Part shown: in pieces, positions 36,564 through 46,803 of the stretch
Layout of the letters: every line of letters starts with the position of its first letter
How positions within the stretch are numbered: the stretch's first letter is position 1
Assembly: GCF_002014765.1 (NCBI RefSeq)
Contig: NZ_MUYT01000008.1
Span: 1 to 64,000, forward strand
DNA length: 64,000 nt
Origin: Lwoffella lincolnii
GTDB lineage: Bacteria > Pseudomonadota > Gammaproteobacteria > Pseudomonadales > Moraxellaceae
Reading direction: 5' to 3'
Program-made: the position numbers and the translations under genes
Notes under the pieces: model-generated
Databases searched by the model: none
What the model saw: only the letters and a program-made list of their open reading frames with translations
What the model was told of the DNA's origin: nothing

Positions 36564-36968
36564 TTAATTAGACGCATCGGCAGCGGTGATTTCACCTTCA
36601 AAATGATTCACAATGTCCACATTGGCAAAAAAATTATTCACCACGGTATAGTCTTTTTTGATTTTTAGATTACCTGGCTTATCGCTGATGAATTTAATCA
36701 CATCTTCAGCCTTAGTATCATAGTTGGCGTTGATTTGTAACTGTCTTTGGATATTGGTTAAGTATTGCTGTTTGGTTTCTTTGTTATCATTGGCTTTTTT
36801 TAGCTCAATTGCTAAGGCTTTGGTGAGTTGATAATCACCAATATGGGCAGGAATGATTGCCATGCCCAATTTAACAAACACCACAACAGCAATGATGCCA
36901 AACACAACACCAGTCACACTTGCTCCTTGCTGTTGGCTGGGCAATTGTAAATTAAAATTTGCATTCAT
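36564..36968 (-). CDS. DUF4845 membrane protein
   Basis: A 134-residue protein with a single N-terminal membrane helix (about residues 15-40; GASVTGVVFGIIAVVVFVK) and a periplasmic remainder (PAHIGDYQLTKALAIELKKA; DYTVVNNFFANVDIVNHFEG). This is the DUF4845 family, which sits between lepB and rnc in many beta- and gammaproteobacteria; its function is unknown. Start ATG has GGGGAGAAAATGCC upstream. Length and position match the family. Confidence 0.85.
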   Translation of the reverse strand: MNANFNLQLPSQQQGASVTGVVFGIIAVVVFVKLGMAIIPAHIGDYQLTKALAIELKKANDNKETKQQYLTNIQRQLQINANYDTKAEDVIKFISDKPGNLKIKKDYTVVNNFFANVDIVNHFEGEITAADASN

Positions 36969-37196
36969 GGCATTTTCTCCCCTTTATCAAACATATCGTT
37001 AAAATCAATATTTGCGGTTGCTGTCAATGATACGCACTGTGGCGTGTCTCTCAGTCAATTGCAATTTTAGTCTCTTGATGTTTCAGCCCATTGCACCTTT
37101 ATATGATATATGATGATACCTTTTATGATTGCATCTTTTATGCCATTTTTATGCAATTGCTGGTTTGCCTGTGCCAAGCACGCTCTTAAGCATTTC

Positions 37197-38099
37197 CTAA
37201 TCAATCTGCCCATTACGAGTAAACGTTGGTAAGTTGAACCCTGGTTTTTTGTGCATCCAGACATACACGGCTTTACCTGCTAAGTTAGCATCAGGCACAA
37301 ATCCCCAAAAACGCCCATCTTGACTGCGGTCTCGGTTATCACCCATGACAAAATAATGCCCTTCTGGTACGCTAATTTGCCAACTCTTACCCCCACTGGC
37401 AAGCACCTCTGGCGATGCCTGCTGTAAAAATTCACCATATTGTGAGCTATTAATACCCTCTAAATAGCGTACTCGGTAACCATGCTGACCAAGTTTTTCT
37501 GTTTTATATTCAGTATGTGTTTCTTCTAATACACCCAACTGAACCGCTTCTTCTTGGGTTAATTGATGACCTCCCATGTCTTGACCTGCAGGATACAGTT
37601 GTTCAGTCAGCTCAGTTGGTGGCTGATGACTGACCGCTTGCGTTGATAAAGCAGTGCCGTTGATGCTTAGCACGCCATTGTCATAACTCACCGTATCACC
37701 TGGCAAACCAATCACACGCTTGATATAGTAAATACTGGGTTGTTCAGGATAGCGAAACACCACCACATCACCATGCTCAGGGTTGCCTGTCGCCATGATT
37801 TTTTTGTAAATAAGTGGCAATCTGATTCCATAGGCGTATTTATTGACCGCAATAAAATCCCCTGTGTATAACGTTGGCACCATAGATGATGATGGAATGT
37901 TAAACGGCTCAATGATGAACGAACGCACCACCAACACCACCGCCAATACAGGAAAAAAATCATACGCCCAAGTGATGGCAAAGTTTTCATTGCCTTTGCC
38001 TTTTTGCTGACGTTGTTTAAAAATCAGCTTATCAGCAAGCCAAATTAACCCCAAAATTAAGGTGACAGGCACCAATATCAGATTAAAATCAAAATCCAT
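37197..38099 (-). CDS. lepB: signal peptidase I
   Basis: Inner-membrane protease that removes signal peptides of exported proteins (300 aa; E. coli 324). Two hydrophobic segments stand at the N-terminus. The catalytic Ser is in FNIPSSSMVPTL (about residue 72-74) and the Lys in IYYIKRVIGLPGD; box E is GHYFVMGDNRDRSQDGRFWG. A spacer rich in Thr/Glu/Gly lies between boxes D and E. It lies 50 bases after lepA and is the second gene of that operon. Confidence 0.95.
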   Translation of the reverse strand: MDFDFNLILVPVTLILGLIWLADKLIFKQRQQKGKGNENFAITWAYDFFPVLAVVLVVRSFIIEPFNIPSSSMVPTLYTGDFIAVNKYAYGIRLPLIYKKIMATGNPEHGDVVVFRYPEQPSIYYIKRVIGLPGDTVSYDNGVLSINGTALSTQAVSHQPPTELTEQLYPAGQDMGGHQLTQEEAVQLGVLEETHTEYKTEKLGQHGYRVRYLEGINSSQYGEFLQQASPEVLASGGKSWQISVPEGHYFVMGDNRDRSQDGRFWGFVPDANLAGKAVYVWMHKKPGFNLPTFTRNGQID

Positions 38100-38149
38100 A
38101 ACCAGCCTATGTTATCATTGGGTTAAAGTATGTATGGCATCACAAACCA

Positions 38150-39949
38150 TCAACCATCTACCTTTAACACTGCCAAAAACGCTTCTTGGGGAATTTCCAC
38201 ACTGCCCACTTGTTTCATGCGTTTTTTACCCTCTTTTTGCTTGGACAGTAGTTTTTTCTTACGAGACACATCACCACCATAGCATTTTGCCAACACATCT
38301 TTTCGCATGGCCTTGACGGTACTGCGAGAGATGATTTGACTGCCAATGGCGGCTTGAATGGCAACATCAAACATTTGCCGCGGGATAAGCTCTTTCATTT
38401 TTTCAACCAGCTGATTGCCCCGATAACGAGCATTGTCATGATGACAAATCATCGCCAAGGCATCGACTTTATCGCCATTTATCAGCACATCCACACGCAC
38501 AAGTTTGGCAGGTTCATAGCGGTTAAAGCCATAATCAAGTGATGCAAATCCCCGAGATACCGATTTTAAACGGTCAAAAAAATCCATGACCACCTCACCC
38601 ATGGGAATATCAAAAATCAGTTGCACTTGTTTTCCCATAAATTTCATGTCTATCTGCACACCACGACGCTCAATACATAAAGTAAGCACACTGCCCAAAT
38701 AATCTTGTGGCACAAGTATCTGACAGCGAGCGATGGGCTCACGAAATTCATCAATCACCCCTGTATCAGGCAATCTTGATGGGTTATCCACATGGATAAT
38801 GTCACCATTTTTCTTTTTAATTTCATAAATGACCGATGGGGCAGTGGTGATTAAATCCAAATCGTACTCACGTTCCAGACGCTCCTGAATAATTTCCATG
38901 TGCAACATGCCCAAAAAGCCACAACGAAACCCAAAGCCTAAAGCATCTGATGTGTCTGGCTCAAAAAACAATGCCGCATCATTGATTTGTAACTTTTGTA
39001 AGGCATCACGGAATTTTTCAAAATCACTTGAGTCAACAGGAAACATGCCTGCATAGACTTGAGGTGTGGCTTGCTTAAACCCTGGAATACGGTCAACATC
39101 TGGCGTTTTTTCATGGGTGATGGTATCCCCAACAGGTGCTCCATGAATGTCTTTGATGCCTGCAATCACAAAGCCCACTTCACCTGCTTCTAAGACATCA
39201 GTCTCAAGCGGTTTCGGTGTAAACACACCGATGGACGTCACAGGGTGAGCTTCTTTGGTCGATTTAATATAGATTTTATCGCCTTTTTTGACCCGCCCCT
39301 GACGCACACGCACCAACGACACCACACCCAAATAATTATCAAACCAAGAATCAATAATCAACGCCTGCAAAGGCGCATCACGATCACCCACAGGAGATGG
39401 AATAAAGTCAATCAACCGTTGTAACAGTTCATCAACCCCCACACCAGATTTGGCAGACACTCTTGGGGCATCGATGGCTTCAATACCGATGATGTCTTCA
39501 ATCTCTTGAATGACTCGCTCAGGCTCAACTTGGGGCAAATCAATTTTGTTCAGCACAGGCAATACTTCAAGCCCTTGTTCAACTGCCGTGTAGCAGGTAG
39601 CGACTGATTGAGCTTCAACCCCTTGAGCGGCATCAACCACCAACAACGCCCCCTCACACGCCGCCAATGAACGTGACACTTCATAAGAAAAATCCACATG
39701 CCCTGGGGTATCAATAAAATTCAGCTCATAACGTTCACCATTGGGATGATTGTAATACAAAGTTACTGACTGTGCCTTGATGGTGATGCCTCGCTCACGC
39801 TCAATGTCCATGGAATCGAGTACTTGAGCCTGCATTTCACGGTCTTGTAATGCCCCACACATCTGAATAAAACGGTCCGCTAATGTGGATTTACCGTGGT
39901 CAATATGGGCAATGATAGAAAAATTTCGAATATGAGCTAATGCGGTCAC
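38150..39949 (-). CDS. lepA: elongation factor 4 (LepA)
   Basis: Ribosomal back-translocase GTPase (599 aa, the same as E. coli). It starts with GTG, preceded by AGGCAG. G1 [16 protein letters not shown]2 region [13 protein letters not shown]3 [13 protein letters not shown]4 [12 protein letters not shown], and the LepA-specific C-terminal part with [26 protein letters not shown] sequence ([19 protein letters not shown]). It heads the lepA-lepB-DUF4845-rnc-era-recO-pdxJ cluster. The kpsS gene ends 131 bases upstream with no clear terminator, so read-through from the capsule operon is possible. Confidence 0.97.
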   Translation of the reverse strand: MTALAHIRNFSIIAHIDHGKSTLADRFIQMCGALQDREMQAQVLDSMDIERERGITIKAQSVTLYYNHPNGERYELNFIDTPGHVDFSYEVSRSLAACEGALLVVDAAQGVEAQSVATCYTAVEQGLEVLPVLNKIDLPQVEPERVIQEIEDIIGIEAIDAPRVSAKSGVGVDELLQRLIDFIPSPVGDRDAPLQALIIDSWFDNYLGVVSLVRVRQGRVKKGDKIYIKSTKEAHPVTSIGVFTPKPLETDVLEAGEVGFVIAGIKDIHGAPVGDTITHEKTPDVDRIPGFKQATPQVYAGMFPVDSSDFEKFRDALQKLQINDAALFFEPDTSDALGFGFRCGFLGMLHMEIIQERLEREYDLDLITTAPSVIYEIKKKNGDIIHVDNPSRLPDTGVIDEFREPIARCQILVPQDYLGSVLTLCIERRGVQIDMKFMGKQVQLIFDIPMGEVVMDFFDRLKSVSRGFASLDYGFNRYEPAKLVRVDVLINGDKVDALAMICHHDNARYRGNQLVEKMKELIPRQMFDVAIQAAIGSQIISRSTVKAMRKDVLAKCYGGDVSRKKKLLSKQKEGKKRMKQVGSVEIPQEAFLAVLKVDG

Positions 39950-40079
39950 GGATACTGCCTAATCTGTTGATAAAGTACATTAATCAAGTACTGTGGGCAA
40001 ACGCCCAACAAAATAGGCATGATTATAACAAGGAAAAAGATGGCTGGGGAGAGATTTTGTACTTAATCACCGCTAATAT

Positions 40080-41276
40080 TCATTCAAGATAGTCATTCAT
40101 CCAAACAGAACGTCCATAAAATGAGCCGTTTAACTGAGTTTCTTGAATAAGATATGCACGAAAATACAAATAAAAATTACCATCAGGAGGAGTAGGGTAT
40201 TGCCAAAATTTATCTAAAGACTGCTGATCAGTAAGCTTAGGTATATTATAAATGGCTCTACCCATCAATTTGGTAGGTTTTTTATGATAAATGGATTGTA
40301 GCCCCGTGGTACTATTAACTGTTACCATACCAATGCTGTGCTTAATCAAAGTTGGCAAGTGCATATCACAACCATAAAATACCCGACCCATCAATCCATG
40401 TTGTTTAGCCAAATTATCAATAAATATCCGATAATTGCGATGCCCACGGTCTAGCGGGTGGTGCTTAAACACCAAACTGTGTTTGGCATCGGCATGGCTG
40501 GCAAAACTTGCCATCACCTCGCTTATGAATTCATGAACATCATCATAATCGCTGTGATGAGTAATTTGTGAATCATTATGTACTTGCAAGGTAACCAAAA
40601 AATACGCATGACTTTGCTGACTTTTTAAATATCTTTGTAAACGTTTGTCATGAGCATAATACACAAGCTTACGCCATAAAGCCTTCAGCCAAGCAGTGGC
40701 TTCTTGCCACACAGTCATATCACGGTAATGATGATAGTGTGGATAACGCTGTTGCCTAAAATACACCAATATATAATACAAAATGGCCGCCATGATGAGC
40801 CGATAAAAACAATTATTTGTATAGATAGGAGATGGATATTTGATTTTTGATAATTGCTTTACCGAATTGACATCAAGTTTAGAATATCCATTGATGCCAT
40901 GAGCTTCAAAGGTAATATAATCAGGACGCAAATAGCCCTCTTCAAATACAAAAAAAGACACACCAGATTGCCGACAGAATTGGGCAGCTACTGCATGACG
41001 AGGACGACAATCGCCAAAACAGACAATGGCATCAATCTGTTGTTCTGCCACTAACCGAGCCAACCAGTCACCAAACTCTGCCACAGTACCAGTATAATCA
41101 TAAGCAGGTTTGTGCCGATAAAAAAACGCATCACCTGCATTAAAATTAACCTTGCTCACTTGAATGTGCTGGGTATGCAAGAAACTGGCAAAACGATGAA
41201 AAAAAATGCCCATCTTACCCTGCAATAATAGCACATGCCGATGGGTTAATAAGGCCTGCATGGCGGTTGTCTTCAT
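40080..41276 (-). CDS. kpsS: capsule linker Kdo transferase KpsS (LipB/CtrF-like)
   Basis: A 398-residue protein of the KpsS family, which adds the first beta-Kdo to lyso-phosphatidylglycerol to begin the capsule lipid terminus in ABC-dependent capsule systems. Family features: VLLLQGKMGIFFHRFASFL at the start, KVNFNAGDAFFYRHKP, DAIVCFGDCRPRHAVA, FFVFEEGYLRPDYITFE and, in the second half, SLVFKHHPLDRGHRNY and VTVNSTTGLQSI. Last gene of the kps run, 189 bases after kpsC. No membrane segment of the transporter type is seen; it acts at the cytoplasmic membrane face. Confidence 0.9.
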   Translation of the reverse strand: MKTTAMQALLTHRHVLLLQGKMGIFFHRFASFLHTQHIQVSKVNFNAGDAFFYRHKPAYDYTGTVAEFGDWLARLVAEQQIDAIVCFGDCRPRHAVAAQFCRQSGVSFFVFEEGYLRPDYITFEAHGINGYSKLDVNSVKQLSKIKYPSPIYTNNCFYRLIMAAILYYILVYFRQQRYPHYHHYRDMTVWQEATAWLKALWRKLVYYAHDKRLQRYLKSQQSHAYFLVTLQVHNDSQITHHSDYDDVHEFISEVMASFASHADAKHSLVFKHHPLDRGHRNYRIFIDNLAKQHGLMGRVFYGCDMHLPTLIKHSIGMVTVNSTTGLQSIYHKKPTKLMGRAIYNIPKLTDQQSLDKFWQYPTPPDGNFYLYFRAYLIQETQLNGSFYGRSVWMNDYLE

Positions 41277-41465
41277 TAGATACTTTTGTTATAGAAACAT
41301 GTAAGTTATATTAGCAGACATACATTTTAAAAATACACGTATGCCTAGAACAGGAGAACAGGAGAAATTGTACCACATATTAATATCATTAGATGGCATT
41401 ATTTACAGTTAAAATACACAATACACATACAACTCAGATATCTTTAATCAGCAATCAGTAATCAG

Positions 41466-43814
41466 CTAACGCAAACGTTGGCGTAATATCATCAATTGGG
41501 TTGCAACTGAGCGCATGGCATTGCGTGATTTATGGGTGGTTGTGCTGATGCCTGTCTTATGCAACGCATCGGCATTATGAGCATACAAATAAGCAATAAC
41601 TTGCTCTACCTGTGCCAATCCGTAGCCATTTGGCAGTCGATATAAAGGATAATCTATCAGTACCGTATATAGCAGTTGCTCCATGGTCAGTATGGTATTA
41701 TTGCATGCTTTGTCTCGTTTTTTTTGTCGCCTTGCCAGATAGGCACATTTTGGTGATTGATTGATGTCTTTATCTACCGTTAACCCCCACCCTGCATAAA
41801 ATGGCAAGCCATAACACACCACTGTTTTTCCACGTAATAACGCTTCAAATCCTGTTTGTGAGCTGATGGTATGCACCTCATCTACCCACATCAAGCAATC
41901 ATTAATAGAGACATCTGTTGCTACTGCATCTACCAATGACAGCTCTACCTGATGAACCTTTCCCATACGCAACCCCATCTCCACATCAGGATGCGGTTTG
42001 TATAATAAATAAGCTTGGGGATTATCTTGTCGTACTCTGGCTATCAAATCTTGATTGGTAGTAATGACTGAGCCACAGTATTTAATGGATAAGTCATCTT
42101 CTACCTGTCCAACAATAAGCAGCTTTTTTTGCTTGCTTTGTTTAAGTTGTTGAACCCAAGTATGTTTACTGCCAAGCGATTGCCCCACATTGTATTTGCT
42201 CACTTTTTGCTCAAGCAATGTTTGCCAAAGTATCTGTACTCTTGCGGTTTGGTGAGGTGTTAATGGATTACAATTTATTAACAACTCTTCTAAATCAGAA
42301 GCAGTGGTGGCATTGTAATAAATACCTTGACCATCAACCACCACAGATAAAGGAGCAAGCAATGTTGCTCCCAGCCCATTGGAGCGGATAAAGCCATCTT
42401 CCATGCAATAAATAGTTAATTGTTGGTGGCCATCTTTTGGTTTGATATTTTGTTTAATATTCGCCACTTGTAACCGTTTCTCCATACCCCATACCACTAA
42501 CGCATCGATATGCTTTGACGACAGAAAATTTATCAATTTTCTGATTATATTAGTGATTGACTGATGTATTAATGGGATTTGCAACATGCTGAATTTGGGG
42601 CGATCATGCCACATCAGTTGCACTTGAGTAGAGCAAAAGAAATCCTGAATAAATGGCTTTTTCCATCGGCTAACATGATAGACCAACACGTTTTTTGTTG
42701 TTTTTTGAGGTGAAATACGTTGCCATTTGAATTGCCATTGTCGGTTGGTGATTAGCCATGCCATAACTTCCTCAATGCCACATGCTTGAAAACTGGCAGG
42801 GTCGGCATATACACTGTAATCTACATAAGCAGCGTAGAATAATTGTTCAACACTCACACTTTGATGATATAAGTTTGGTGTATATAAAGCCGTCCATATT
42901 TTTTGTCGCCTTTGTATTACTTCTGCTAACACCACTTGGTTAATATGGCTATCATCAGTCAACCCCCATCCTGCATACCACGCCATGCCATGACAATGTA
43001 CGGTTTTACCTAACATTAACGCTTCAAAACCCATGTGTGAACTGACGGTATAAACATCACTGACCTGCTCTAACAAGGCAATCGGATTGACTGTATCAGT
43101 GATGAGTCTGACCTGTTTAGGTAAATTTTGATTAGCAAAGTATCCACGACCAGCAGGGTGAGCCTTTATCCAAATATGGGCATTGGAATGACGCTGTATG
43201 GCGGTGGTTAACATCTTAGCAAAATTATTGGCATCAGCACTTGCCCCAGTAACGGAGGCATCACCTTGCACTTGATCAATCAACAAAATATGACGAACGG
43301 TACCAGCAGAATGCTGAACATTGACCAAAGTATCAAGATTGGGGCAAGATAATGTATGGTTATACTTAGATAGCTGATAGGAACAGACAGTTCGAATAAG
43401 CTGTTTAGCATATTGCTGATGCTTTTTATCAAACTGATGCAGTCGCTGGACAATAAGCTTTTCAAGACGAGATGATTGGGTTAAATCAAAATAGATGCCT
43501 ACGTCATCGACCACAAAGCTTGCCCCATAGCGACTGCTAACACCACCATCAAGTGAGCGCAAAAAACCATCTTCAATACTGTATACAGGCATTTGCATCA
43601 AATTGGCAATGGTACTGGCTCTCTGGAAACTTTTTTTTCTTCCCCAACCAATAAAACCTTGTGGCTTTGGATTGATCATATGCCAAGGATACCAGCGTTG
43701 CAATCGACATCTTAACGCAATGGGCAATAGGACATTATTTTTTAAAATACCATCACCAACCACCGCAAGACACGCTGGTAAATTCAGCTGATGGGTTACA
43801 TTATAGTCAGTCAT
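41466..43814 (-). CDS. kpsC: capsule linker Kdo transferase KpsC (LipA/CtrE-like)
   Basis: Two-module beta-Kdo glycosyltransferase (782 aa) that extends the poly-Kdo linker joining capsule to its lipid anchor. The same pattern appears twice: GWGRKKSFQRASTIANLM and YSIEDGFLRSLDGG in the N-terminal half, VWGMEKRLQVANI and YCMEDGFIRSNGLGAT in the C-terminal half; each is followed by an HxG-type KAHPAGRGY / YKPHPDVEMG and a SSHMGFEALMLGKTVHC / SSQTGFEALLRGKTVVC motif. Both modules look intact. ATG 43814 is preferred to GTG 43838, though neither has a strong Shine-Dalgarno. It starts 45 bases after the kpsD-like gene. Confidence 0.92.
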   Translation of the reverse strand: MTDYNVTHQLNLPACLAVVGDGILKNNVLLPIALRCRLQRWYPWHMINPKPQGFIGWGRKKSFQRASTIANLMQMPVYSIEDGFLRSLDGGVSSRYGASFVVDDVGIYFDLTQSSRLEKLIVQRLHQFDKKHQQYAKQLIRTVCSYQLSKYNHTLSCPNLDTLVNVQHSAGTVRHILLIDQVQGDASVTGASADANNFAKMLTTAIQRHSNAHIWIKAHPAGRGYFANQNLPKQVRLITDTVNPIALLEQVSDVYTVSSHMGFEALMLGKTVHCHGMAWYAGWGLTDDSHINQVVLAEVIQRRQKIWTALYTPNLYHQSVSVEQLFYAAYVDYSVYADPASFQACGIEEVMAWLITNRQWQFKWQRISPQKTTKNVLVYHVSRWKKPFIQDFFCSTQVQLMWHDRPKFSMLQIPLIHQSITNIIRKLINFLSSKHIDALVVWGMEKRLQVANIKQNIKPKDGHQQLTIYCMEDGFIRSNGLGATLLAPLSVVVDGQGIYYNATTASDLEELLINCNPLTPHQTARVQILWQTLLEQKVSKYNVGQSLGSKHTWVQQLKQSKQKKLLIVGQVEDDLSIKYCGSVITTNQDLIARVRQDNPQAYLLYKPHPDVEMGLRMGKVHQVELSLVDAVATDVSINDCLMWVDEVHTISSQTGFEALLRGKTVVCYGLPFYAGWGLTVDKDINQSPKCAYLARRQKKRDKACNNTILTMEQLLYTVLIDYPLYRLPNGYGLAQVEQVIAYLYAHNADALHKTGISTTTHKSRNAMRSVATQLMILRQRLR

Positions 43815-43858
43815 GGCATCATTTCTAATGGCAATCACAGGAATAAGCTAACACCATG

Positions 43859-45694
43859 TTACAAATTTAAGATGACTTTAGCTGCCACTGCCATTTGATA
43901 AATAATTTGGGTAATGCCTCGAGCAATCTCCACATGTTTGGTTTTTACTTTTGGTAAAACCATGATTTGGTCGCCTTGTTGGATACGATAAGCAACATTC
44001 ACTACTTGATTTTCACCATTTTGGTGAATGACTAAAATCTCTTTGGTATTTGCATTATCATCAAAACCACCAGATTTAGCAATATAATCCCCCACTGTTA
44101 AATCAGCGTTAAAAGTTAATGCCCCTTGCGACCTGACTTGACCATTGACCATGATTACTGATGTTTGTTCAGGAATTTCGATGACATCACCTTGCTGTAA
44201 AATAATATCCTGCCAAGAGTTTGGGACAACCACAACACGCCCATCTGGCTCTATGGTACGTGCTTTAGCAATGAACTGCTTAATCAAATTGGCATCATCT
44301 TGTCTCAGAGCCGCTTCTTCTCGAGTGGTTGATTGAGTCGCTAATGTTATTTGCTCTAAGCGGTCTAATGATTTATTTAACAGCCGTTTTTGTTCCTGTT
44401 TAACCGACTCACGATAGATAGTTAAATGTGATAGATTAGCCAATGAATTAGGTTGTAATTGTGGCACAACATCTTGTAGTTTAGCCCCATATGGCAGAAT
44501 CATTGCCCCATTACCCGTATGAGCCCCTACCACTTGTACGGCAATGCTGTCTACATAACGATCAGACGTAATCACCAATTCATCACCATCATAAACAGGC
44601 ACATTTTTAGCTTCTTTTAAGCCATAGTACTCAGACTTTTTAGCCTTGCCTGAACTACGAGTAATGGCAACATTAGTAGCAGTTGGCTTAGGTTTGACAA
44701 CATTTAGCACATTATCGATAGTTAGATTATCTAAATCAAACTCAAAAGTATAAGGATTTTGCACTTCACCTAAGACTGTAAACGTTTTATTTTGTGCTCC
44801 CACGGTGATGACATCACCATCTTGGAACGAAAATGGCAACAAATTACCCTCTAATAAAAACTCATATAGATTTACCTGTTGCATAACTTGTCCATTACGG
44901 CGAATTTGAATATCAATATAGCTACCACGTTTGGGGTCAACGCCACCAGCACGATCAAGATATGACAGCACCGAGTCTGCTGCCAATCCTCCATAATAGC
45001 CAGGTTGATTGACAAACCCTGTCACAAACACCTTAACAGGTTGGGCTTGCTCAAGTGATGCATATACTCCTACATTCGCTCGGTAAATACGACTGACAGC
45101 GGTATTAACTACCTGTTGTAAGTTACCATTTTGTACCCCTGCCACCTTGACAGGTCCAACATTAGGTAAAAATATGTTACCCTGTGGGTCAACCGTCATG
45201 GTTGATGCAAACTGATAAGCCCCCCACATACGCACTTGTACATTATCACCAGGATTGATGACATAACTATTATTAAAAGTAGACCCTGATGTGGTGGCAA
45301 ATGCCCCACGAAACAACTGCTCACCAAATACCTTGTCTTCAATGCCCACCGTTTGATAAGGATAAACCGTGTTGATTGTTGACTGCGATGGTAAACTGGT
45401 AGCACCAATCGCCTCTTGAGAGGCTATTTGGGTTGATACGCCGCTGGTGTTTGGCACAACACTGGCAACATCATACTGACCTACCTGACCATTTTGACGC
45501 ATATGGTTAGCAAAAGTAGCATAATTAGCACTAGTATAGTTATTAGTGGCTGCTATTTGAGTAGCTGTGGTAGCATTTGCACTAATAGATGGCAGTATCA
45601 TCAAAGTAGCTGTCCAAGTAACCGCCAATGCCAACGAATAAGAAAAGGTAGTTTCCATAACAATCGCTCGTATGATTAAAACTTTATTGTTCAT
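43859..45694 (-). CDS. kpsD: outer-membrane polysaccharide export protein (KpsD/Wza family)
   Basis: OPX-family capsule export protein (611 aa; E. coli KpsD 558, meningococcal CtrA about 390). An N-terminal export signal with no lipobox is followed by the Poly_export domain (NPGDNVQVRMWGAYQ, VDPQGNIFLPNVGPVKVAG) and several SLBB-like repeats (VKVFVTGFVNQPGYYGG, FTVLGEVQNPYTF, VQVVGAHTGNGAMILPYGA, VMVNGQVRSQGALTF-type). The ATG overlaps the kpsE stop (TGATG), showing translational coupling. It ends with a short hydrophobic stretch. The size and lack of a lipid anchor resemble KpsD rather than CtrA. Confidence 0.88.
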   Translation of the reverse strand: MNNKVLIIRAIVMETTFSYSLALAVTWTATLMILPSISANATTATQIAATNNYTSANYATFANHMRQNGQVGQYDVASVVPNTSGVSTQIASQEAIGATSLPSQSTINTVYPYQTVGIEDKVFGEQLFRGAFATTSGSTFNNSYVINPGDNVQVRMWGAYQFASTMTVDPQGNIFLPNVGPVKVAGVQNGNLQQVVNTAVSRIYRANVGVYASLEQAQPVKVFVTGFVNQPGYYGGLAADSVLSYLDRAGGVDPKRGSYIDIQIRRNGQVMQQVNLYEFLLEGNLLPFSFQDGDVITVGAQNKTFTVLGEVQNPYTFEFDLDNLTIDNVLNVVKPKPTATNVAITRSSGKAKKSEYYGLKEAKNVPVYDGDELVITSDRYVDSIAVQVVGAHTGNGAMILPYGAKLQDVVPQLQPNSLANLSHLTIYRESVKQEQKRLLNKSLDRLEQITLATQSTTREEAALRQDDANLIKQFIAKARTIEPDGRVVVVPNSWQDIILQQGDVIEIPEQTSVIMVNGQVRSQGALTFNADLTVGDYIAKSGGFDDNANTKEILVIHQNGENQVVNVAYRIQQGDQIMVLPKVKTKHVEIARGITQIIYQMAVAAKVILNL

Positions 45695-46803
45695 CAGTTA
45701 CTATGGTCTCGTATTACCGCCATTAGCAAGCGTACAAACCCATAAAATATTAATAATAAGACCAATGATATCCAAACAATATAAGCTTGTCTGGGATATC
45801 GTGCTTCTTGTGCTTCATGCGGAGCAGATAAAACAATGAGATTTTTCATTTTTCTAAAGGCTTCAAGACGTGATTTTTCAAGAGAAGACAAAGCAATTTT
45901 GTACAATTCAGCAGCAAACTCAACATCTGCCTTAATACTCTCAAACTGTATTGCCTGACGGTTAAGCTTGGTGGTACTAGGCGAAGTTAGTTTGGCTTTT
46001 TCTTCTTCAATCTGTGTCTCAACAGAACTGATTTGACTGCGAATGGATACCACTTGTGGGGCATCTGGATTAAGATAACTAAGCAGTTGTCGTTCTTCTG
46101 TACGCAAACTTGCCAGCTGTGCCTGTAGCCCCCCAATCAGCTGATTGATGGTTTGCGCATTAATTTGTGGGTCAAATATTTGGTTTTCATTTTGATAAGT
46201 AAGTAAAGCTTGTTTGGATTCATCAAGGCGTTCTTTTGCTTCGTCTAATTGGTCTTGAGCAAATTTCAACTGCTCTTGAGCAATATCTTGAGAGATGGCA
46301 TTCACAAACTGCTCAGATTCCGATAAGATGGCTTGGTTTAAATCCAATGCAAATTTTGGATTAAAGCCTTCGGTACTGACAGTTAGTATATGAGTTTGTT
46401 CATCTAAATCAATATGTACTCGACTTTTAAAGTACTCAAGCAACTCTTCTTGGGTAGCATTGGGGTCAATTTCATAGATAGGATCTGAACCATCGATAAA
46501 ATATGTCTCACGAAAATGAAAACGACTGTCTAACTTTTTAACCATGTCATTGGATAAGATGAACTCAGTCAGATAATTGGCATCTTCGACACTGGTATTA
46601 TTCGCTCCGAGCAATGCAGCAATTCCTGTACCCATTGGTACTTGTGCCTCGCTGACTTGTTTAACCACTACATTAGATGTGGACACATATCTTGGATGAG
46701 CCATCATCAATACATAAACGATGATGAACACCCACGGAATAATCACCAAGCCAATAAATATAGAGAAGCTGATGATTTTTTTATTTTTTGGCTTGATGGA
46801 CAT
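45694..46803 (-). CDS. kpsE: capsule export inner-membrane protein KpsE/CtrB
   Basis: Polysaccharide co-polymerase/membrane-fusion-like subunit (369 aa). Topology: a cytoplasmic N-terminus, a first membrane helix (about residues 10-33, FSIFIGLVIIPWVFIIVYVL), a long periplasmic coiled-coil part (EQLKFAQDQLDEAKERLDES and further heptads) and a final membrane helix (VWISLVLLLIFYGFVRLLM) preceded by the Pro-Arg-Gln (YPRQAY) motif. It bridges the KpsMT exporter and the outer-membrane channel. Its start overlaps the end of kpsT by 23 bases and its stop overlaps the next start. Confidence 0.92.
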   Translation of the reverse strand: MSIKPKNKKIISFSIFIGLVIIPWVFIIVYVLMMAHPRYVSTSNVVVKQVSEAQVPMGTGIAALLGANNTSVEDANYLTEFILSNDMVKKLDSRFHFRETYFIDGSDPIYEIDPNATQEELLEYFKSRVHIDLDEQTHILTVSTEGFNPKFALDLNQAILSESEQFVNAISQDIAQEQLKFAQDQLDEAKERLDESKQALLTYQNENQIFDPQINAQTINQLIGGLQAQLASLRTEERQLLSYLNPDAPQVVSIRSQISSVETQIEEEKAKLTSPSTTKLNRQAIQFESIKADVEFAAELYKIALSSLEKSRLEAFRKMKNLIVLSAPHEAQEARYPRQAYIVWISLVLLLIFYGFVRLLMAVIRDHSN

